The notes: a model not told the origin generated them from the letters alone. DNA of 64,000 nt from Anaerobaca lacustris (GCF_030012215.1 NZ_JASCXX010000006.1:149791-213790); one strand, 5' to 3'. Counted from the stretch's first letter, positions 26,966-36,243 are shown. Made by a program: numbers and translations.

Positions 26966-28555
26966 ATGAGGACGCATTTTACCGGCATTGACTGGATCGT
27001 CTTGGCGGCCTATTTTTCGGGCACGATGGCGATCGGCTTCTATTTCTACCGCAAGAGCCGCTCGACCGAGGGTTTTACCGCGGCGGGGCGGTCGCTGCCC
27101 GGCTGGGTGTGCGGGCTGTCGATCTTCGCCACCTACCTCAGCAGCATCAGCTTCCTGGCGCTGCCGGGCAAGTCCTACGCGTCCAACTGGAACCCGTTCG
27201 TCTTCAGCCTGTCTCTGCCGCTGGCGACCTGGATCGCGACGCGGTGGTTCCTGCCGTACTACCGACGGACGGGCGAGGTCTCGGCCTATGCCCACCTCGA
27301 AAGCCGCTTCGGCCCGTGGGCGAGGGTCTACGCCGGCGTGTTCTATCTGCTGACACAACTGGCCCGCATGGGAGCGGTGATGTATCTGATGGCCCTGCCG
27401 CTCAGCGTTCTGCTGGGCTGGGACATCCGCACGATCATCCTGATCACCGGTGTCTCCGTGACGATCTATGCGTTCGTCGGCGGGATCGTGGCGGTCATCT
27501 GGGCCGATGCGATGCAGTCGATTGTGCTGATGGCCGGCGCCGGCGTCTGTGCGGTCGTCATGCTTCTCGGAATGCCCGAGGGACCCGGTCAGGTCTTCTC
27601 GATCGCGGCCGCCAACGACAAATTCAGCCTCGGCAGCTTCGGCCTCTCGCTGGCCGAGCCGACCTTCTGGGTCGTCCTGATCTATGGCATCACGATGAAC
27701 CTCCAGAACTTCGGCATCGACCAGAGCTACGTCCAGCGCTACATCGCCTCGCGCTCGGACCGCGAGGCCCGCAAGAGCGTCTGGCTCGGCGGCCTGCTGT
27801 ATGTGCCGGTCTCGGCGGTGTTCTTCTTCATCGGCACGAGCCTGTTCGCCTATTATCAGGTCCATCCCTCCGCGCTCGAAGAGGTTCGCACGGCGGTGGC
27901 GGTGCAGAAGCTTCAATCTCAGAGGCTCGACCCTGCGGCCAACCCGGATGCATTGGTCGAGATCCGCGAGAATCTGACCCAGGACGAGATCGGCGACAAG
28001 GTCTTTCCGCATTTCATCGGGGCCCGGCTGCCGGCCGGCATCACGGGACTGCTGATCGCCGCCGTCTTCGCCGCGGCCATGTCCACCGTTTCGACCAGTC
28101 TGAACTCCTCGGCCACGTTGTTGATGCGGGATTACTACCAGCGCTACGTCAACCGCCATGCAAACGAGCGCCAGTCCATGAGGGTGCTGTACGGCGCGAC
28201 GGTGGTCTGGGGCATGCTGGGCACGGCTGTCGCGCTGCTGCTGGTGCAGGTCACCAGCGCGCTCGATGCGTGGTGGACGATGTCGGGCATCTTCGGGGGC
28301 GGCATGCTCGGCCTGTTCCTGCTGGGGATGATCTCGCGGCGGGCGGACAATCCGGCGGCCGTGACCGGGGTCTGCCTGGGGATGCTGGTCATCGCCTGGA
28401 TGTCGCTTTCGAGCCGTCTGCCCGATGACTGGGCGGCCCTGCGCAGCGGGCTCCACGCCTTCCTCATCCCGGTGTTCGGCACGCTGACCATTCTGCTGGT
28501 GGGCCTGCTGATCGGCCGCTTCCGCAGGGCGGGGCAAAGAGCAAAGATCAAATAG
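26966..28555 (+). CDS. Sodium:solute symporter family transporter
   Basis: A 529-residue inner-membrane protein with about 13 hydrophobic helices. The SSS-family signatures are visible: [32 protein letters not shown] near residue 38, and [31 protein letters not shown] near residue 356, which includes sodium-site serines. It probably imports a sugar, sialic-acid-like compound or carboxylate with sodium. The ATG at 26966 follows GGAAGG; a longer frame start at 26924 falls inside the palindromic repeat. A terminator follows. Confidence 0.9.
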   Translation: MRTHFTGIDWIVLAAYFSGTMAIGFYFYRKSRSTEGFTAAGRSLPGWVCGLSIFATYLSSISFLALPGKSYASNWNPFVFSLSLPLATWIATRWFLPYYRRTGEVSAYAHLESRFGPWARVYAGVFYLLTQLARMGAVMYLMALPLSVLLGWDIRTIILITGVSVTIYAFVGGIVAVIWADAMQSIVLMAGAGVCAVVMLLGMPEGPGQVFSIAAANDKFSLGSFGLSLAEPTFWVVLIYGITMNLQNFGIDQSYVQRYIASRSDREARKSVWLGGLLYVPVSAVFFFIGTSLFAYYQVHPSALEEVRTAVAVQKLQSQRLDPAANPDALVEIRENLTQDEIGDKVFPHFIGARLPAGITGLLIAAVFAAAMSTVSTSLNSSATLLMRDYYQRYVNRHANERQSMRVLYGATVVWGMLGTAVALLLVQVTSALDAWWTMSGIFGGGMLGLFLLGMISRRADNPAAVTGVCLGMLVIAWMSLSSRLPDDWAALRSGLHAFLIPVFGTLTILLVGLLIGRFRRAGQRAKIK

Positions 28556-28569
28556 CAGAGTGCAAAATG

Positions 28570-28607
28570 GCGGAAGTCATCCGCCGAAGGCGGATTCCGC
28601 TATTTTT
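28570..28607 (+). terminator. Terminator after the symporter gene
   Basis: GCGGAA (28570-28575) pairs with TTCCGC (28595-28600), and inside it TCCGCC pairs with GGCGGA across a GAA loop. The sequence TATTTTTA follows. Confidence 0.75.
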
Positions 28608-28646
28608 ATCCTTGCACGTTGCTGTTTGCATTTGTACGATGCGACC

Positions 28647-29654
28647 ATGAAGTTTCCTGACGAGCGCAATTACACGGATGTCAACGCGCTGCTCGCCGAT
28701 CTGCGCCGCTGGTTGCCGATTGTGGTTGCCGGCCTGGTCGTGTTGATCGTCGCGGCCGGGACGTTGACCATAGTCTACACCGTCCAGCCGGAAGAGCGGG
28801 CCGTCGTCAAGCGATTCGGCGCGGTGATCAAGACGACCGACCCCGGCCTCCATTTCAAGCTGCCGTTCGGCATCGACCACGTTCAGCGGGTCGCCACCGA
28901 GCGGGTGCTGAAGGAGGAGTTCGGCTTTCGTACGGCCGCGGCCGGTGAGCCGACGCGGTACGCCGAACGCAGTTTCCCCGATGAATCGCTGATGCTCTCG
29001 GGCGACCTGAATATCATCGACGTCGAGTGGGTCGTCCAGTATCGCATCGGCGATCCGATCAAGTTTCTCTACAATATGCGAGAGCCCACGCGGACGCTGC
29101 GCGATATCTCGGAATCGGTGATGCGGCGGGTCGTCGGCAACCATCTCGGCAGCGAGATCCTGACCACCGCCCGCGTCAAAATCGCCAACCTCGCGCGCGA
29201 CGAGATCCAGTCGGCCATGGAGCTGTACGAGACGGGTATCCACATCATTACGGTGGAGTTGCAGAACGTCGTGCCGCCCCGAGCGGTCCAGCCCGCGTTC
29301 AACGAGGTGAACGAATCGCGCCAGGAGCGCGAGCGCATGATCAACGAGGCGACCAAGCAGGCCAACGAGGCAATTCCTCGCGCCGAGGGCGAAGCCAAGC
29401 GGATTATTGCCGAGGCCCAGGGGTACGCCGCCGAGCGGACCAACCAGGCGTTGGGCGAGGCGGCGCGGTTCCGCTCGATCCTCACCGAGTATGAGGCGGC
29501 GCCCGAAGTGACGCGCCGGCGCATGTACCTGGAGACGTTGTCCGACGTCTTGCCCCAGATCGGCTCGGTGCTGGTCCTCCAGGAAGGGCAGAGTTCGCCT
29601 TTGCCCCTGCTGCACCTGCGCGACGGGCAGATGCCGAGGGAGGTGGCCCCATGA
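28647..29654 (+). CDS. hflK: HflK-type SPFH/band-7 membrane protein
   Basis: A 335-residue protein with one N-terminal membrane helix (about 24-47) followed by an SPFH domain (VQPEERAVVKRFG to about residue 210) and a helical region. With HflC it forms the periplasmic-facing ring that modulates the FtsH protease. The HflK-type hydrophilic N-terminus precedes the helix. The stop overlaps the hflC ATG. No strong ribosome site is seen before the chosen ATG, so the start is less certain. Confidence 0.87.
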   Translation: MKFPDERNYTDVNALLADLRRWLPIVVAGLVVLIVAAGTLTIVYTVQPEERAVVKRFGAVIKTTDPGLHFKLPFGIDHVQRVATERVLKEEFGFRTAAAGEPTRYAERSFPDESLMLSGDLNIIDVEWVVQYRIGDPIKFLYNMREPTRTLRDISESVMRRVVGNHLGSEILTTARVKIANLARDEIQSAMELYETGIHIITVELQNVVPPRAVQPAFNEVNESRQERERMINEATKQANEAIPRAEGEAKRIIAEAQGYAAERTNQALGEAARFRSILTEYEAAPEVTRRRMYLETLSDVLPQIGSVLVLQEGQSSPLPLLHLRDGQMPREVAP

Positions 29655-30601
29655 TCAAACGGATCGTTCCCGCTTTCGTTGCCGTTGCCCTCCTCGTGCT
29701 CGTGGTGATTCTTGGCAGTGCTCTGTTCGTGATCGAGCAGGCCGAACAGGGGATTATCGTGCAGTTCGGCGAGCCCGTGGGCGACGTCGTCGCCACGCCG
29801 GGCCTGCACTGGAAGCTGCCGTTCATCCAGGAGGTCCGCCGGTTCGACAAACGCCTGCTGGCCTGGGACGGCGACGTCAGCCAGATTCCGACCCTGGGCC
29901 GCGAGTTCATCGTCGTCGATACGACCGCCCGCTGGCGGATCGTCGACCCGCTGCAGTTCCTCCGCTCCGTGCGCGACGAGCTGGGGGCGCGCACCCGTCT
30001 CGACGACATCATCGATTCGGTCGTCCGTGACATCGTCTCCAGCGCCGATCTCGAGGAGATCGTCCGCTCCCACGACTGGGAGGTGGACGCCGAGGCCCTC
30101 GAAGAGGAGGCGCTGATTCGCGAGGACGTGGACCTGGAGAAGCCGAAATTGGGTCGCCAGCGCCTGGAGCAGCAGATGCTCGTGGCCGCATCGAGGCTGA
30201 TGCCGGAGCTGGGGATCGAGATCGTCGACGTCCGCATCAAGCGGATCAATTATATCGAATCGGTCCGCCGCCAGGTCGAGAGCCGGATGATCTCCGAGCG
30301 CCAGAGCATCGCCGCCAAGTTCCGCTCCGAGGGCGAGGGACGAAGCCAGGAGATCCTCGGCAACATGGAACGCAAGCTCCGCGAGATCAGCTCCGAGGCC
30401 AAACGCCAGGCCGAGGAGATTCGGGGCAAGGCCGACGCCGAAGCCACGCGCACCTATGGCCAGGCCTACGGGGCCGACGCCGAGTTCTTCGCGTTCCTCC
30501 GCACCCTCGAAAGCTATCGCGCCATGGGCGCCAACACCACTCTGATGATCGGCGCCGACGCCGAGTTCTTCCGCTACCTCGAATCCACCCACCAACCCTG
30601 A
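29651..30601 (+). CDS. hflC: HflC-type SPFH/band-7 membrane protein
   Basis: A 316-residue partner of HflK, with a membrane helix at about 6-25 and an SPFH domain beginning VIEQAEQGIIVQFGEP. The long alanine/glutamate-rich helix with RQSIAAKFRSEGEGRSQEILG and GKADAEATRTYGQAYG is typical of HflC. The ATG overlaps the hflK stop (ATGA), so the two are translated together. It likely regulates FtsH turnover of membrane proteins. Confidence 0.88.
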   Translation: MIKRIVPAFVAVALLVLVVILGSALFVIEQAEQGIIVQFGEPVGDVVATPGLHWKLPFIQEVRRFDKRLLAWDGDVSQIPTLGREFIVVDTTARWRIVDPLQFLRSVRDELGARTRLDDIIDSVVRDIVSSADLEEIVRSHDWEVDAEALEEEALIREDVDLEKPKLGRQRLEQQMLVAASRLMPELGIEIVDVRIKRINYIESVRRQVESRMISERQSIAAKFRSEGEGRSQEILGNMERKLREISSEAKRQAEEIRGKADAEATRTYGQAYGADAEFFAFLRTLESYRAMGANTTLMIGADAEFFRYLESTHQP

Positions 30602-30674
30602 CCCCTCCAGCCGCACGCCGCACAGCCTGCGCGAATCCCCCGACGGAAGTGGCCTGCTGAAGTCGTGGCGCGCG

Positions 30675-31082
30675 TCAGTAGTCCTCTACGAGGAGGTGGG
30701 GAATATGCCTGAAGTGCCGGACGTTGCGTGTGATGAGCGAATGGCCGTGGACCATGGCCGTGGCGGCGATCAGCACGTCCATATCGCCGGCGGGTCTGCC
30801 GATCTGCTGTAGAAGGCCGGTGATCGAGCCGAAGACGCGCGCCGCCGCATCGTTGAACTCCAGCACCTCGAACTCACGTAGCAGAGTGCCGATGGCCTCC
30901 TCGTCGTCTTTGGGACGCGTGGACCTGGCCAGGCCCACGTAGAGTTCGGCAACGTTGAAACGCGTGGTCGTGAGTGCCTGGCCTCTTTCGGCCAGCTCCT
31001 CGATCTTGCGCACGGCCTGACGCTTGCGGGCCGAGCGCCTGCCGACCAGATCGATCAGGATGGTGGTATCCAGGCACGCCAT
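30675..31082 (-). CDS. vapC: VapC-type PIN-domain toxin
   Basis: A 135-residue PIN ribonuclease. The acidic active site is complete: Asp in CLDTTILIDL (residue 5), Glu in NVAELYVGL, Asp in GDMDVLIAATAM, and a C-terminal TRNVRHF. It cuts RNA (typically tRNA or rRNA) when free of VapB. Its start codon overlaps the last base of the antitoxin stop. It probably works with the gene at 31082-31309. Confidence 0.88.
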   Translation of the reverse strand: MACLDTTILIDLVGRRSARKRQAVRKIEELAERGQALTTTRFNVAELYVGLARSTRPKDDEEAIGTLLREFEVLEFNDAAARVFGSITGLLQQIGRPAGDMDVLIAATAMVHGHSLITRNVRHFRHIPHLLVEDY

Positions 31083-31309
31083 TAGCGTTTCCGCCGGGAT
31101 GGACGGCGCCGTTTCTCAACGTGCGCCTCGACGGCAGCCGCTGCTTCGTCACTGATCGGCTTATGGCCGATCCGCTTGAGGAATTGCGACACGTCCAGCG
31201 GCTTGCCCACCACCCGCTTGATCACCTGGCTGAACGACTCGGTCTCCCGTTGCACCGCCTTGAGCCGGTCGTACGCCTCCAGATCGATACTGATCGTCTT
31301 CGTCGCCAC
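31082..31309 (-). CDS. vapB: VapB-type antitoxin
   Basis: A 75-residue protein in which TISIDLEAYDRLKAVQRETESFSQVIKRVVG is the typical VapB (DUF217-like) N-terminal ribbon-helix-helix. The basic tail ends in RRRPSRRKR. The start is GTG, with AAAGGAG six bases before it. A CATGTACATG palindrome at 31341-31350 lies upstream and may be the autoregulatory operator. Confidence 0.8.
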   Translation of the reverse strand: MATKTISIDLEAYDRLKAVQRETESFSQVIKRVVGKPLDVSQFLKRIGHKPISDEAAAAVEAHVEKRRRPSRRKR

Positions 31310-31628
31310 ACATAGCTCCTTTCAACCATGCACATACATACATGTACATGATACAGCTCGTAAGACCGCCCGTCAAGAGAATCTGTGTCGCCGCGAGTTG
31401 TTGCTTCCTCGAACACGGTTGCCGCCCTGCTCGTCCCGTCGGGATTTGAACCTGGGTCTTGGCCTCCTCGGAGAAACCGAAAGGCAGCCGAAAAGGGTCG
31501 ATATGGGCATATCCCTCTGGACCGCCACACCCACCCTCGTACCCGACCGAAAGACAAACCTGAAAGTGGGGTACGTCGCCGTTAGACTCCGTTTGACTGC
31601 TGTGTGGGATGAATGAGAGACGATCTGC
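31310..31628. other. Gene-free stretch between vapB and brnT
   Basis: About 320 bases with no credible gene. It carries the vapBC promoter region with a CATGTACATG palindrome (31341-31350) within repeated ACAT units. A sequence resembling a tRNA T-arm is at 31438-31458 (see rejected items). Nothing else was recognised. Confidence 0.5.
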
Positions 31629-31657
31629 TTGACATAGGTATATGCCAGGTATATATT
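31629..31657 (+). promoter_or_regulatory. brnTA promoter, probably giving leaderless mRNA
   Basis: TTGACA (31629-31634), 17-base spacer, TATATT (31652-31657). The ATG of brnT starts six bases after the -10 box. The spacer and -10 region hold two AGGTATAT direct repeats, possibly the BrnA operator. Confidence 0.7.
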
Positions 31658-31663
31658 CTGTAT

Positions 31664-31927
31664 ATGGACTTTGAGTTTGACGCCACCAAGAGCGGCAGCA
31701 ACAAGGCCAAACACGGGATCGACTTCGTCGAGGCCCAATCGCTTTGGAACGACCCGGATTTGGTTGAGATTCCCGTGCGAACCACGGATGAACGCAGGTT
31801 TATGATTGTCGGGAGGATCGCGAAGAGACACGGGTCGGCTGTCATTACCTATCGGGGCGATAGGATCAGGATTATCTCGGTCCGGCGGGCAAGACATGAG
31901 GAGATCGATATCTATGAAGGCTCGTGA
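31664..31927 (+). CDS. brnT: BrnT-family toxin
   Basis: An 87-residue RelE-fold ribonuclease. The family core is obvious: FEFDATKSGSNKAKHGIDFVEAQSLW at the start, then RRFMIVGRIAKRHGSAVITYRGDRIRIISVRRA and RHEEIDIYE. It blocks translation when not bound to BrnA. The ATG coincides with the predicted transcription start and has no Shine-Dalgarno site. An earlier in-frame start at 31613 would lie upstream of the promoter and is rejected. Confidence 0.88.
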   Translation: MDFEFDATKSGSNKAKHGIDFVEAQSLWNDPDLVEIPVRTTDERRFMIVGRIAKRHGSAVITYRGDRIRIISVRRARHEEIDIYEGS

Positions 31928-32138
31928 ATTCGACAAACGGTTTGATGCCGGCGAGGACGTCTCCAAGCACCTCGATGTGGCCAACGCCCGCAGACCCGAA
32001 CAGCAGCAGAAAAGGGTCAACGTGGATTTCCCTCTTTGGATGGTCCGCCTGCTCGACAAAGAAGCACGCCGCCTCGGCGTCCCCCGTCAATCCATCATCA
32101 AACTCTGGATCTCCGAACGCCTGGAAAACGCCTCCTGA
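31914..32138 (+). CDS. brnA: BrnA-family antitoxin
   Basis: A 74-residue ribbon-helix-helix antitoxin. The C-terminal half VNVDFPLWMVRLLDKEARRLGVPRQSIIKLWISERL is typical of BrnA. It overlaps the brnT stop by 14 bases and has GGAG about ten bases before its ATG, unlike its toxin partner. It should bind BrnT and repress the shared promoter. Confidence 0.87.
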   Translation: MKAREFDKRFDAGEDVSKHLDVANARRPEQQQKRVNVDFPLWMVRLLDKEARRLGVPRQSIIKLWISERLENAS

Positions 32139-32320
32139 TTGGCCAACCATCTCTTGAGGCTCTCCTGCACGTCCTCATGGGCGACGACCCGGCCCGCCTT
32201 GATGTCGGCCAGGCCCTTGTCGAGCCCGCCCAGGAAGCGGACACGCTCCTCGATGTCTTCCCAGGTCGCCGAGTCCAGCAGCTCCCGAATCGTCTTGAGG
32301 GCCGAATCCTTGCTCGGCAT
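32087..32320 (-). CDS. Orphan antitoxin-like protein
   Basis: A 77-residue acidic/basic helical protein. RVRFLGGLDKGLADIKAGRVVAHEDVQESLKRWL resembles small antitoxins that pair with RelE/ParE-type toxins. No toxin gene follows on the minus strand; instead its 3' end overlaps the convergent brnA by 52 bases. It may be a remnant or solitary antitoxin. The ribosome site is weak. Confidence 0.5.
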   Translation of the reverse strand: MPSKDSALKTIRELLDSATWEDIEERVRFLGGLDKGLADIKAGRVVAHEDVQESLKRWLANQEAFSRRSEIQSLMMD

Positions 32321-32544
32321 GCCACTACTCTACACCCGCGCGATCGGTCACATAAGCCGATTTGCCCAGGTCTTCCTCCGCGCCCGCTCTCTGGACCCGA
32401 CGGCGCGCCCTGCCTCCTCTCGATCTTCAATCGCGTATGCTGTCCCCAGATATGGCGAGAGGCAGGTGGCTTGAGAAGAAGTTAGAAGCACAGATGCGGG
32501 GAGGCATGGGGCCGGGACGCGGAAGGGCTGCGTTGGCGGGGGCT

Positions 32545-33015
32545 TCAGTGGGATTCAGGCGGTGGCGGGTCGGGCGGTTCGGTGGTTGTGAGGAGGCGGA
32601 TGTCTTCCATGTCGATTTCTCGGCCGGCGGCCCGTTTGGAGCGGATCAGATCTTCGCGGGAGACGATGAAGAACTGCTGGCCTTGGTAGGAAACCACCTG
32701 ATGGTGCGTCCACGCTTCCTGGAACGTCAGGCCCGGCGTGGAGGTCTGCACGTCCACGCGGATGCGATCCTTGAACATCGTGATCTCATGGGCGAGCAGA
32801 TCGGCGGCCGAGGTCAGCGAGGCACTGCCCAAGCCGGCGTCCAGAAGAGCGCGTAGCAACCTCTCCGCATTCTCCGGCGTCGCTTCAATCAGGATGTCCA
32901 GGTCGAACGTAGCGCGGGGCACGCCGTGCAGGACGGAGGCGATTCCGCCGATCACGACGTACTTCACGTCATGATGCTGAAAGGACCTGAATACGTCCTG
33001 CAACCGGTTGAGCAT
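32545..33015 (-). CDS. Nucleotidyltransferase (MNT/AbiEii-like)
   Basis: A 156-residue protein of the polymerase-beta-type nucleotidyltransferase fold. The GG motif (VVIGGIASVLHG) and the DXD metal site (TFDLDILI) are in place near residues 21-43, and a third acidic residue (Asp) occurs in RIRVDVQT. Such proteins occur in toxin-antitoxin and phage-defence modules. It overlaps the 53-residue upstream gene by 47 bases, implying coupled expression. The C-terminal run of prolines is unusual. Confidence 0.75.
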   Translation of the reverse strand: MLNRLQDVFRSFQHHDVKYVVIGGIASVLHGVPRATFDLDILIEATPENAERLLRALLDAGLGSASLTSAADLLAHEITMFKDRIRVDVQTSTPGLTFQEAWTHHQVVSYQGQQFFIVSREDLIRSKRAAGREIDMEDIRLLTTTEPPDPPPPESH

Positions 33016-33130
33016 CTTTGCGTTCCTGGAGTGCGGGGTTGACGGTCAACGCCAGATCGGTGAAACAGCAGAGCATCTCCATCCGCTCGGAAAGCGGCAA
33101 AGACTGGAACCAGCGGGCCTTTGCCTCCAT
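32969..33130 (-). CDS. Small partner protein of the nucleotidyltransferase
   Basis: A 53-residue protein: MEAKARWFQSLPLSERMEML, then FTDLALTVNP and KDAQPVAGRIQVL. It precedes and overlaps the nucleotidyltransferase gene. Similar short proteins are recalled next to such enzymes, but the function is not known. The start has a strong GGAGG site. A longer frame to 33343 is possible but lacks such a site. Confidence 0.6.
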   Translation of the reverse strand: MEAKARWFQSLPLSERMEMLCCFTDLALTVNPALQERKDAQPVAGRIQVLSAS

Positions 33131-33453
33131 GCTCTCCTCCCGTCGATCGTGCGTCACTGCGCTGTGGGTTGTCGTGATCTTCCCAACCACATCATCTTCT
33201 CCGAGCCTGAGGTCTCTACCGATTCTCATCACTATGCTATCACAAGACCCCGAGCGGATCAATCGGGTTCTTGGGCCAATCGGTCGCTTCGCTTGAGTGA
33301 TCACGCGACCGATTCGGTGAAGCCGAGCTTGGCTGGTTGCCACGTCTTTTCATTGGATTCCATCCTGTCCTGAGTCTATGATCGTTCTCGCCGGGCGATG
33401 CGGGTTGTGTCGCGTGTGGTGGTTGTCGAAACGTGCAGAAAGGAGTTGCTGCG
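33131..33453. other. Divergent intergenic region before the GH29 gene
   Basis: About 320 bases with no credible gene. It should hold the promoters for the small-protein/nucleotidyltransferase pair (minus) and the fucosidase gene (plus). No confident -35/-10 pair or hairpin was found. Confidence 0.4.
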
Positions 33454-34926
33454 ATGAAGAGGTGGATGGGTTTGTTTGTGCTGTGTTGTTTTGCGCTGCT
33501 GCTGATGGGGCCGGGGGTTTGCGGAGCGCAGAGGTACGAGGCGAAGTGGGAGTCGATCGACAAACGTCCGACGCCGCAGTGGTGGGTCGATGCCAAGTTC
33601 GGCATTTTCATTCACTGGGGCGTGTACTCGGTGCCGGCCTGGTCTACGCCGGGGCAATACTCCGAGTGGTACTGGAATCGCATCACCGGCGACAAGGCCA
33701 AGAACGGCCCATGGTGGCAATATCACAAGAAGATGTACGGCGAGAACTTCCCCTATGCGGAATTCGCGCCGATGTTCAAGGCCGAACTGTACGATCCCGA
33801 CCAGTGGGCGGACATCTTCCATCGCAGCGGGGCCAAGTACATCGTGCTGACCAGCAAGCACCACGACGGCTACTGCCTGTGGCCGAGCCGGGAGGCGAAC
33901 CGAAGCTGGGGCCGGCCGTGGAACAGCGTGGACATCGGGCCCAATCGCGACCTGCTCGGCGAGCTGACCGAGTCCGTCCGCGCCAAGGGCATCGAGATGG
34001 GCTTCTATTACTCGCTGTACGAGTGGTACAACCCGCTCTGGGTGACGGACCGCGCGCTGTATGTCGAGAAGCACATGTTCCCGCAGTTCAAGGACCTGGT
34101 GACGCGGTACGAGCCGACGGTGATCTTCTCCGACGGCGAGTGGGACATGCACAGCAGCGAGTGGCGCAGCGAGGAGCTGATGGCGTGGCTGCTCAACGAT
34201 TCGGCGGTGAAGGACAGGGTAGTGATCAACGACCGGTGGGGCAAGGACAGCCGGCACAAGCATGGCGGGTACTGGACGACCGAGTACGGGGCCGGTCTGG
34301 CCAGCGGAACGCATCCGTGGGAGGAGTGCCGCGGCATGGCGCATTCGTTCGGGTACAGCCGGACCGAGTCCCTTTCCGACTATAAGTCCGCACGCGAGCT
34401 GATCTTAATGCTGATCGACATCGTCAGTCGCGGTGGCAATCTGCTGCTGGACATCGGCCCGGACGGCGACGGCACCATCCCGGTCATCATGGAAGAACGC
34501 CTGATCCAGATCGGCGACTGGCTCAAGGTCAACGGCGAGGCCATCTACGGCACGAGGAATTGGAAGAAGACGATTCAGTGGACCGAAGGCAAGCGCCCGG
34601 AGGTCGGCTACGGACAGGAGTACAAGGCCAAGTACGATATCGCCGAGCTGACGGGGCCGCCCGCGCCCGAGAAGGCTGTTATTGATATATTTTTCACAAC
34701 AAAGGGCGACACGCTGTATGCGATTACGCCTCGCTGGCCAAGATCCGAGCTGGTGATCGAGGATGTGGAGGTCTCGCCGAACACGAATGTAACGATGCTG
34801 GGCGTGGCGCAATCTGTCGAGTGGCGTCGGTCCGGTCGCAATGTGGTGGTTCAAGTCCCCGGTCTGTCCATCGACGAAGTGCCCTGCCAACACGCCTATG
34901 TGCTCAAAATAACGCACGTTCGGTAG
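33454..34926 (+). CDS. Secreted alpha-L-fucosidase (GH29)
   Basis: A 490-residue exported glycosidase of family GH29. After a signal peptide (to about residue 26) the catalytic TIM barrel shows WWVDAKFGIFIHWGVYSVPAW, YIVLTSKHHDGYCLW, MGFYYSLYEWYNP, VIFSDGEWD (likely nucleophile Asp) and GGNLLLDIGPDGDG. A C-terminal beta domain follows. It releases fucose from glycans in the periplasm or outside. AAAGGAG lies eight bases before the ATG at 33454. It opens the long sugar-processing gene run on the plus strand. Confidence 0.92.
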   Translation: MKRWMGLFVLCCFALLLMGPGVCGAQRYEAKWESIDKRPTPQWWVDAKFGIFIHWGVYSVPAWSTPGQYSEWYWNRITGDKAKNGPWWQYHKKMYGENFPYAEFAPMFKAELYDPDQWADIFHRSGAKYIVLTSKHHDGYCLWPSREANRSWGRPWNSVDIGPNRDLLGELTESVRAKGIEMGFYYSLYEWYNPLWVTDRALYVEKHMFPQFKDLVTRYEPTVIFSDGEWDMHSSEWRSEELMAWLLNDSAVKDRVVINDRWGKDSRHKHGGYWTTEYGAGLASGTHPWEECRGMAHSFGYSRTESLSDYKSARELILMLIDIVSRGGNLLLDIGPDGDGTIPVIMEERLIQIGDWLKVNGEAIYGTRNWKKTIQWTEGKRPEVGYGQEYKAKYDIAELTGPPAPEKAVIDIFFTTKGDTLYAITPRWPRSELVIEDVEVSPNTNVTMLGVAQSVEWRRSGRNVVVQVPGLSIDEVPCQHAYVLKITHVR

Positions 34927-34971
34927 ATTTTATTGGCCGTTTGCGAAGTGGGATTTGGCTGGAAATTGCGT

Positions 34972-34999
34972 TTGCCACGCTCCGGCGGGCCGGTATAAT
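34972..34999 (+). promoter_or_regulatory. Predicted promoter for the sugar-oxidation cluster
   Basis: TTGCCA (34972-34977) and a consensus TATAAT (34994-34999) are 16 bases apart. They read toward the isomerase at 35199 and leave a 5' leader of about 190 bases. Confidence 0.6.
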
Positions 35000-35122
35000 G
35001 GGGAGCCTTTAGGATGGCCTGGGAGGATCAGTACCTTTCATGGATACAAGCTCGGTTCGGCAACGCAGGATGTGCACGTCAAATGCTCGCGATCGGTGAG
35101 ACTGCAATAACGGGAGAAATGT

Positions 35123-35153
35123 AAGCGTTCTTTCCCGGAGAAAGGAATCGCTT
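35123..35153 (+). promoter_or_regulatory. Hairpin in the leader of the isomerase gene
   Basis: AAGCG (35123-35127) pairs with CGCTT (35149-35153), and inside it TTCTTTC pairs mostly with GAAAGGAA around CCGGA. It lies between the predicted promoter and the start at 35199. Its role is unknown. Confidence 0.35.
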
Positions 35154-35198
35154 TGATTGGGAAGAGCTTCACAGTGAACAGCAAAAGGAGGTTACGAG

Positions 35199-36197
35199 AT
35201 GGCTAGACCTGTCACACTTTTCACCGGGCAATGGGCGGACCTGCCGCTGGAGACGCTGGCCAAGAAGGCGGCCGGCTGGGGATACGATGGGCTGGAGCTG
35301 GCCTGCTGGGGCGACCACTTCGAGGTGGACAAGGCCCTGGCGGACGATGGGTACTGCAAGGCCAAGCGGGCGATGCTGAAGAAGCACGGTCTGGAAGTGT
35401 ACGCGATCTCGACGCACCTGACGGGCCAGTGTGTCTGCGACAATATCGACGAGCGGCACAAGAGCATCGTCCCGCCGAGCGTCTGGGGTGACGGGGAGCC
35501 CGAGGGCGTCAAGAAGCGGGCGGCCCAGAGTGTGATCGACGCGGCCAAAGCCGCCAAGAAGCTCGGTATCAAGGTGGTCAACGGCTTCACCGGCAGTTCC
35601 ATCTGGCACCTGCTGTACTCGTTCCCGCCGGCGTCGCCGGCGATGATCCAGGCCGGCTACGACGACTTCGCCAAGCGTTTCATGCCGATCCTCGACGCCT
35701 TTAAGGCCGAGGGGATCAAGTTTGGCCTGGAAGTCCATCCCACGGAAATCGCCTTTGACATCGCCTCGGCCCAGCGGGCCATCGACGCGGTCAAGGGGCA
35801 CGAGTGCTTCGGCTTCAACTACGACCCCAGCCACTTCGGCTACCAGGGCGTGGACTACGTCAAGTTCATCCGCACCTTCTCCGACCGCATCTTCCACGCT
35901 CACATGAAAGACGTCTGGTGGGGTCACGGAGACGGCACCGTCGGCGTTTTCGGGGGGCACACGGACTTTGCCGACCCGCGCCGCTACTGGGACTTCCGCT
36001 CGATCGGACACGGTGACATCAACTTCGAGGAGATCATCGTTGCGCTGAACGACATCGGCTATCAGGGTCCGCTGTCGATCGAGTGGGAAGACAGCCGGAT
36101 GGATCGCGAGCACGGGGCTGAAGAGGCGTGTGCCGCGGTCAAGAAGTTCGATTTCAAGCCGTCGGCGATTGCCTTCGACGCACAGTTTGACAGATAG
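35199..36197 (+). CDS. Sugar phosphate isomerase/epimerase (TIM barrel)
   Basis: A 332-residue xylose-isomerase-like TIM barrel without a signal peptide, thus cytoplasmic. Metal ligands are visible in FGLEVHPTE (Glu), [11 protein letters not shown] (Asp/His), HAHMKDVWW (His) and SIEWED (Glu). Members isomerise or epimerise sugars, often beside Gfo/Idh/MocA oxidoreductases as here. An AAGGAGG site precedes the ATG. It is the only clearly cytoplasmic enzyme at the head of the Tat-oxidoreductase cluster. Confidence 0.87.
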   Translation: MARPVTLFTGQWADLPLETLAKKAAGWGYDGLELACWGDHFEVDKALADDGYCKAKRAMLKKHGLEVYAISTHLTGQCVCDNIDERHKSIVPPSVWGDGEPEGVKKRAAQSVIDAAKAAKKLGIKVVNGFTGSSIWHLLYSFPPASPAMIQAGYDDFAKRFMPILDAFKAEGIKFGLEVHPTEIAFDIASAQRAIDAVKGHECFGFNYDPSHFGYQGVDYVKFIRTFSDRIFHAHMKDVWWGHGDGTVGVFGGHTDFADPRRYWDFRSIGHGDINFEEIIVALNDIGYQGPLSIEWEDSRMDREHGAEEACAAVKKFDFKPSAIAFDAQFDR

Positions 36198-36216
36198 TCA
36201 CGACCGACTTCCGCAG

Positions 36217-36243
36217 GGCCTGGACCTCTTGAGGGTCCGGGCC
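36217..36243 (+). terminator. Stem-loop after the isomerase gene
   Basis: GGCCTGGACC (36217-36226) pairs with GGTCCGGGCC (36234-36243) across a seven-base loop, with one G-U pair. There is no T tract, so it may be an attenuating stem rather than a full terminator. Confidence 0.45.

Noticed and set aside
31438..31458. Sequence like a tRNA T-arm on the minus strand (GGTTCAAATCCC)
   Set aside because: Only three of five T-stem pairs form, and no matching acceptor or D/anticodon arms lie upstream. It may be a decayed fragment or chance.
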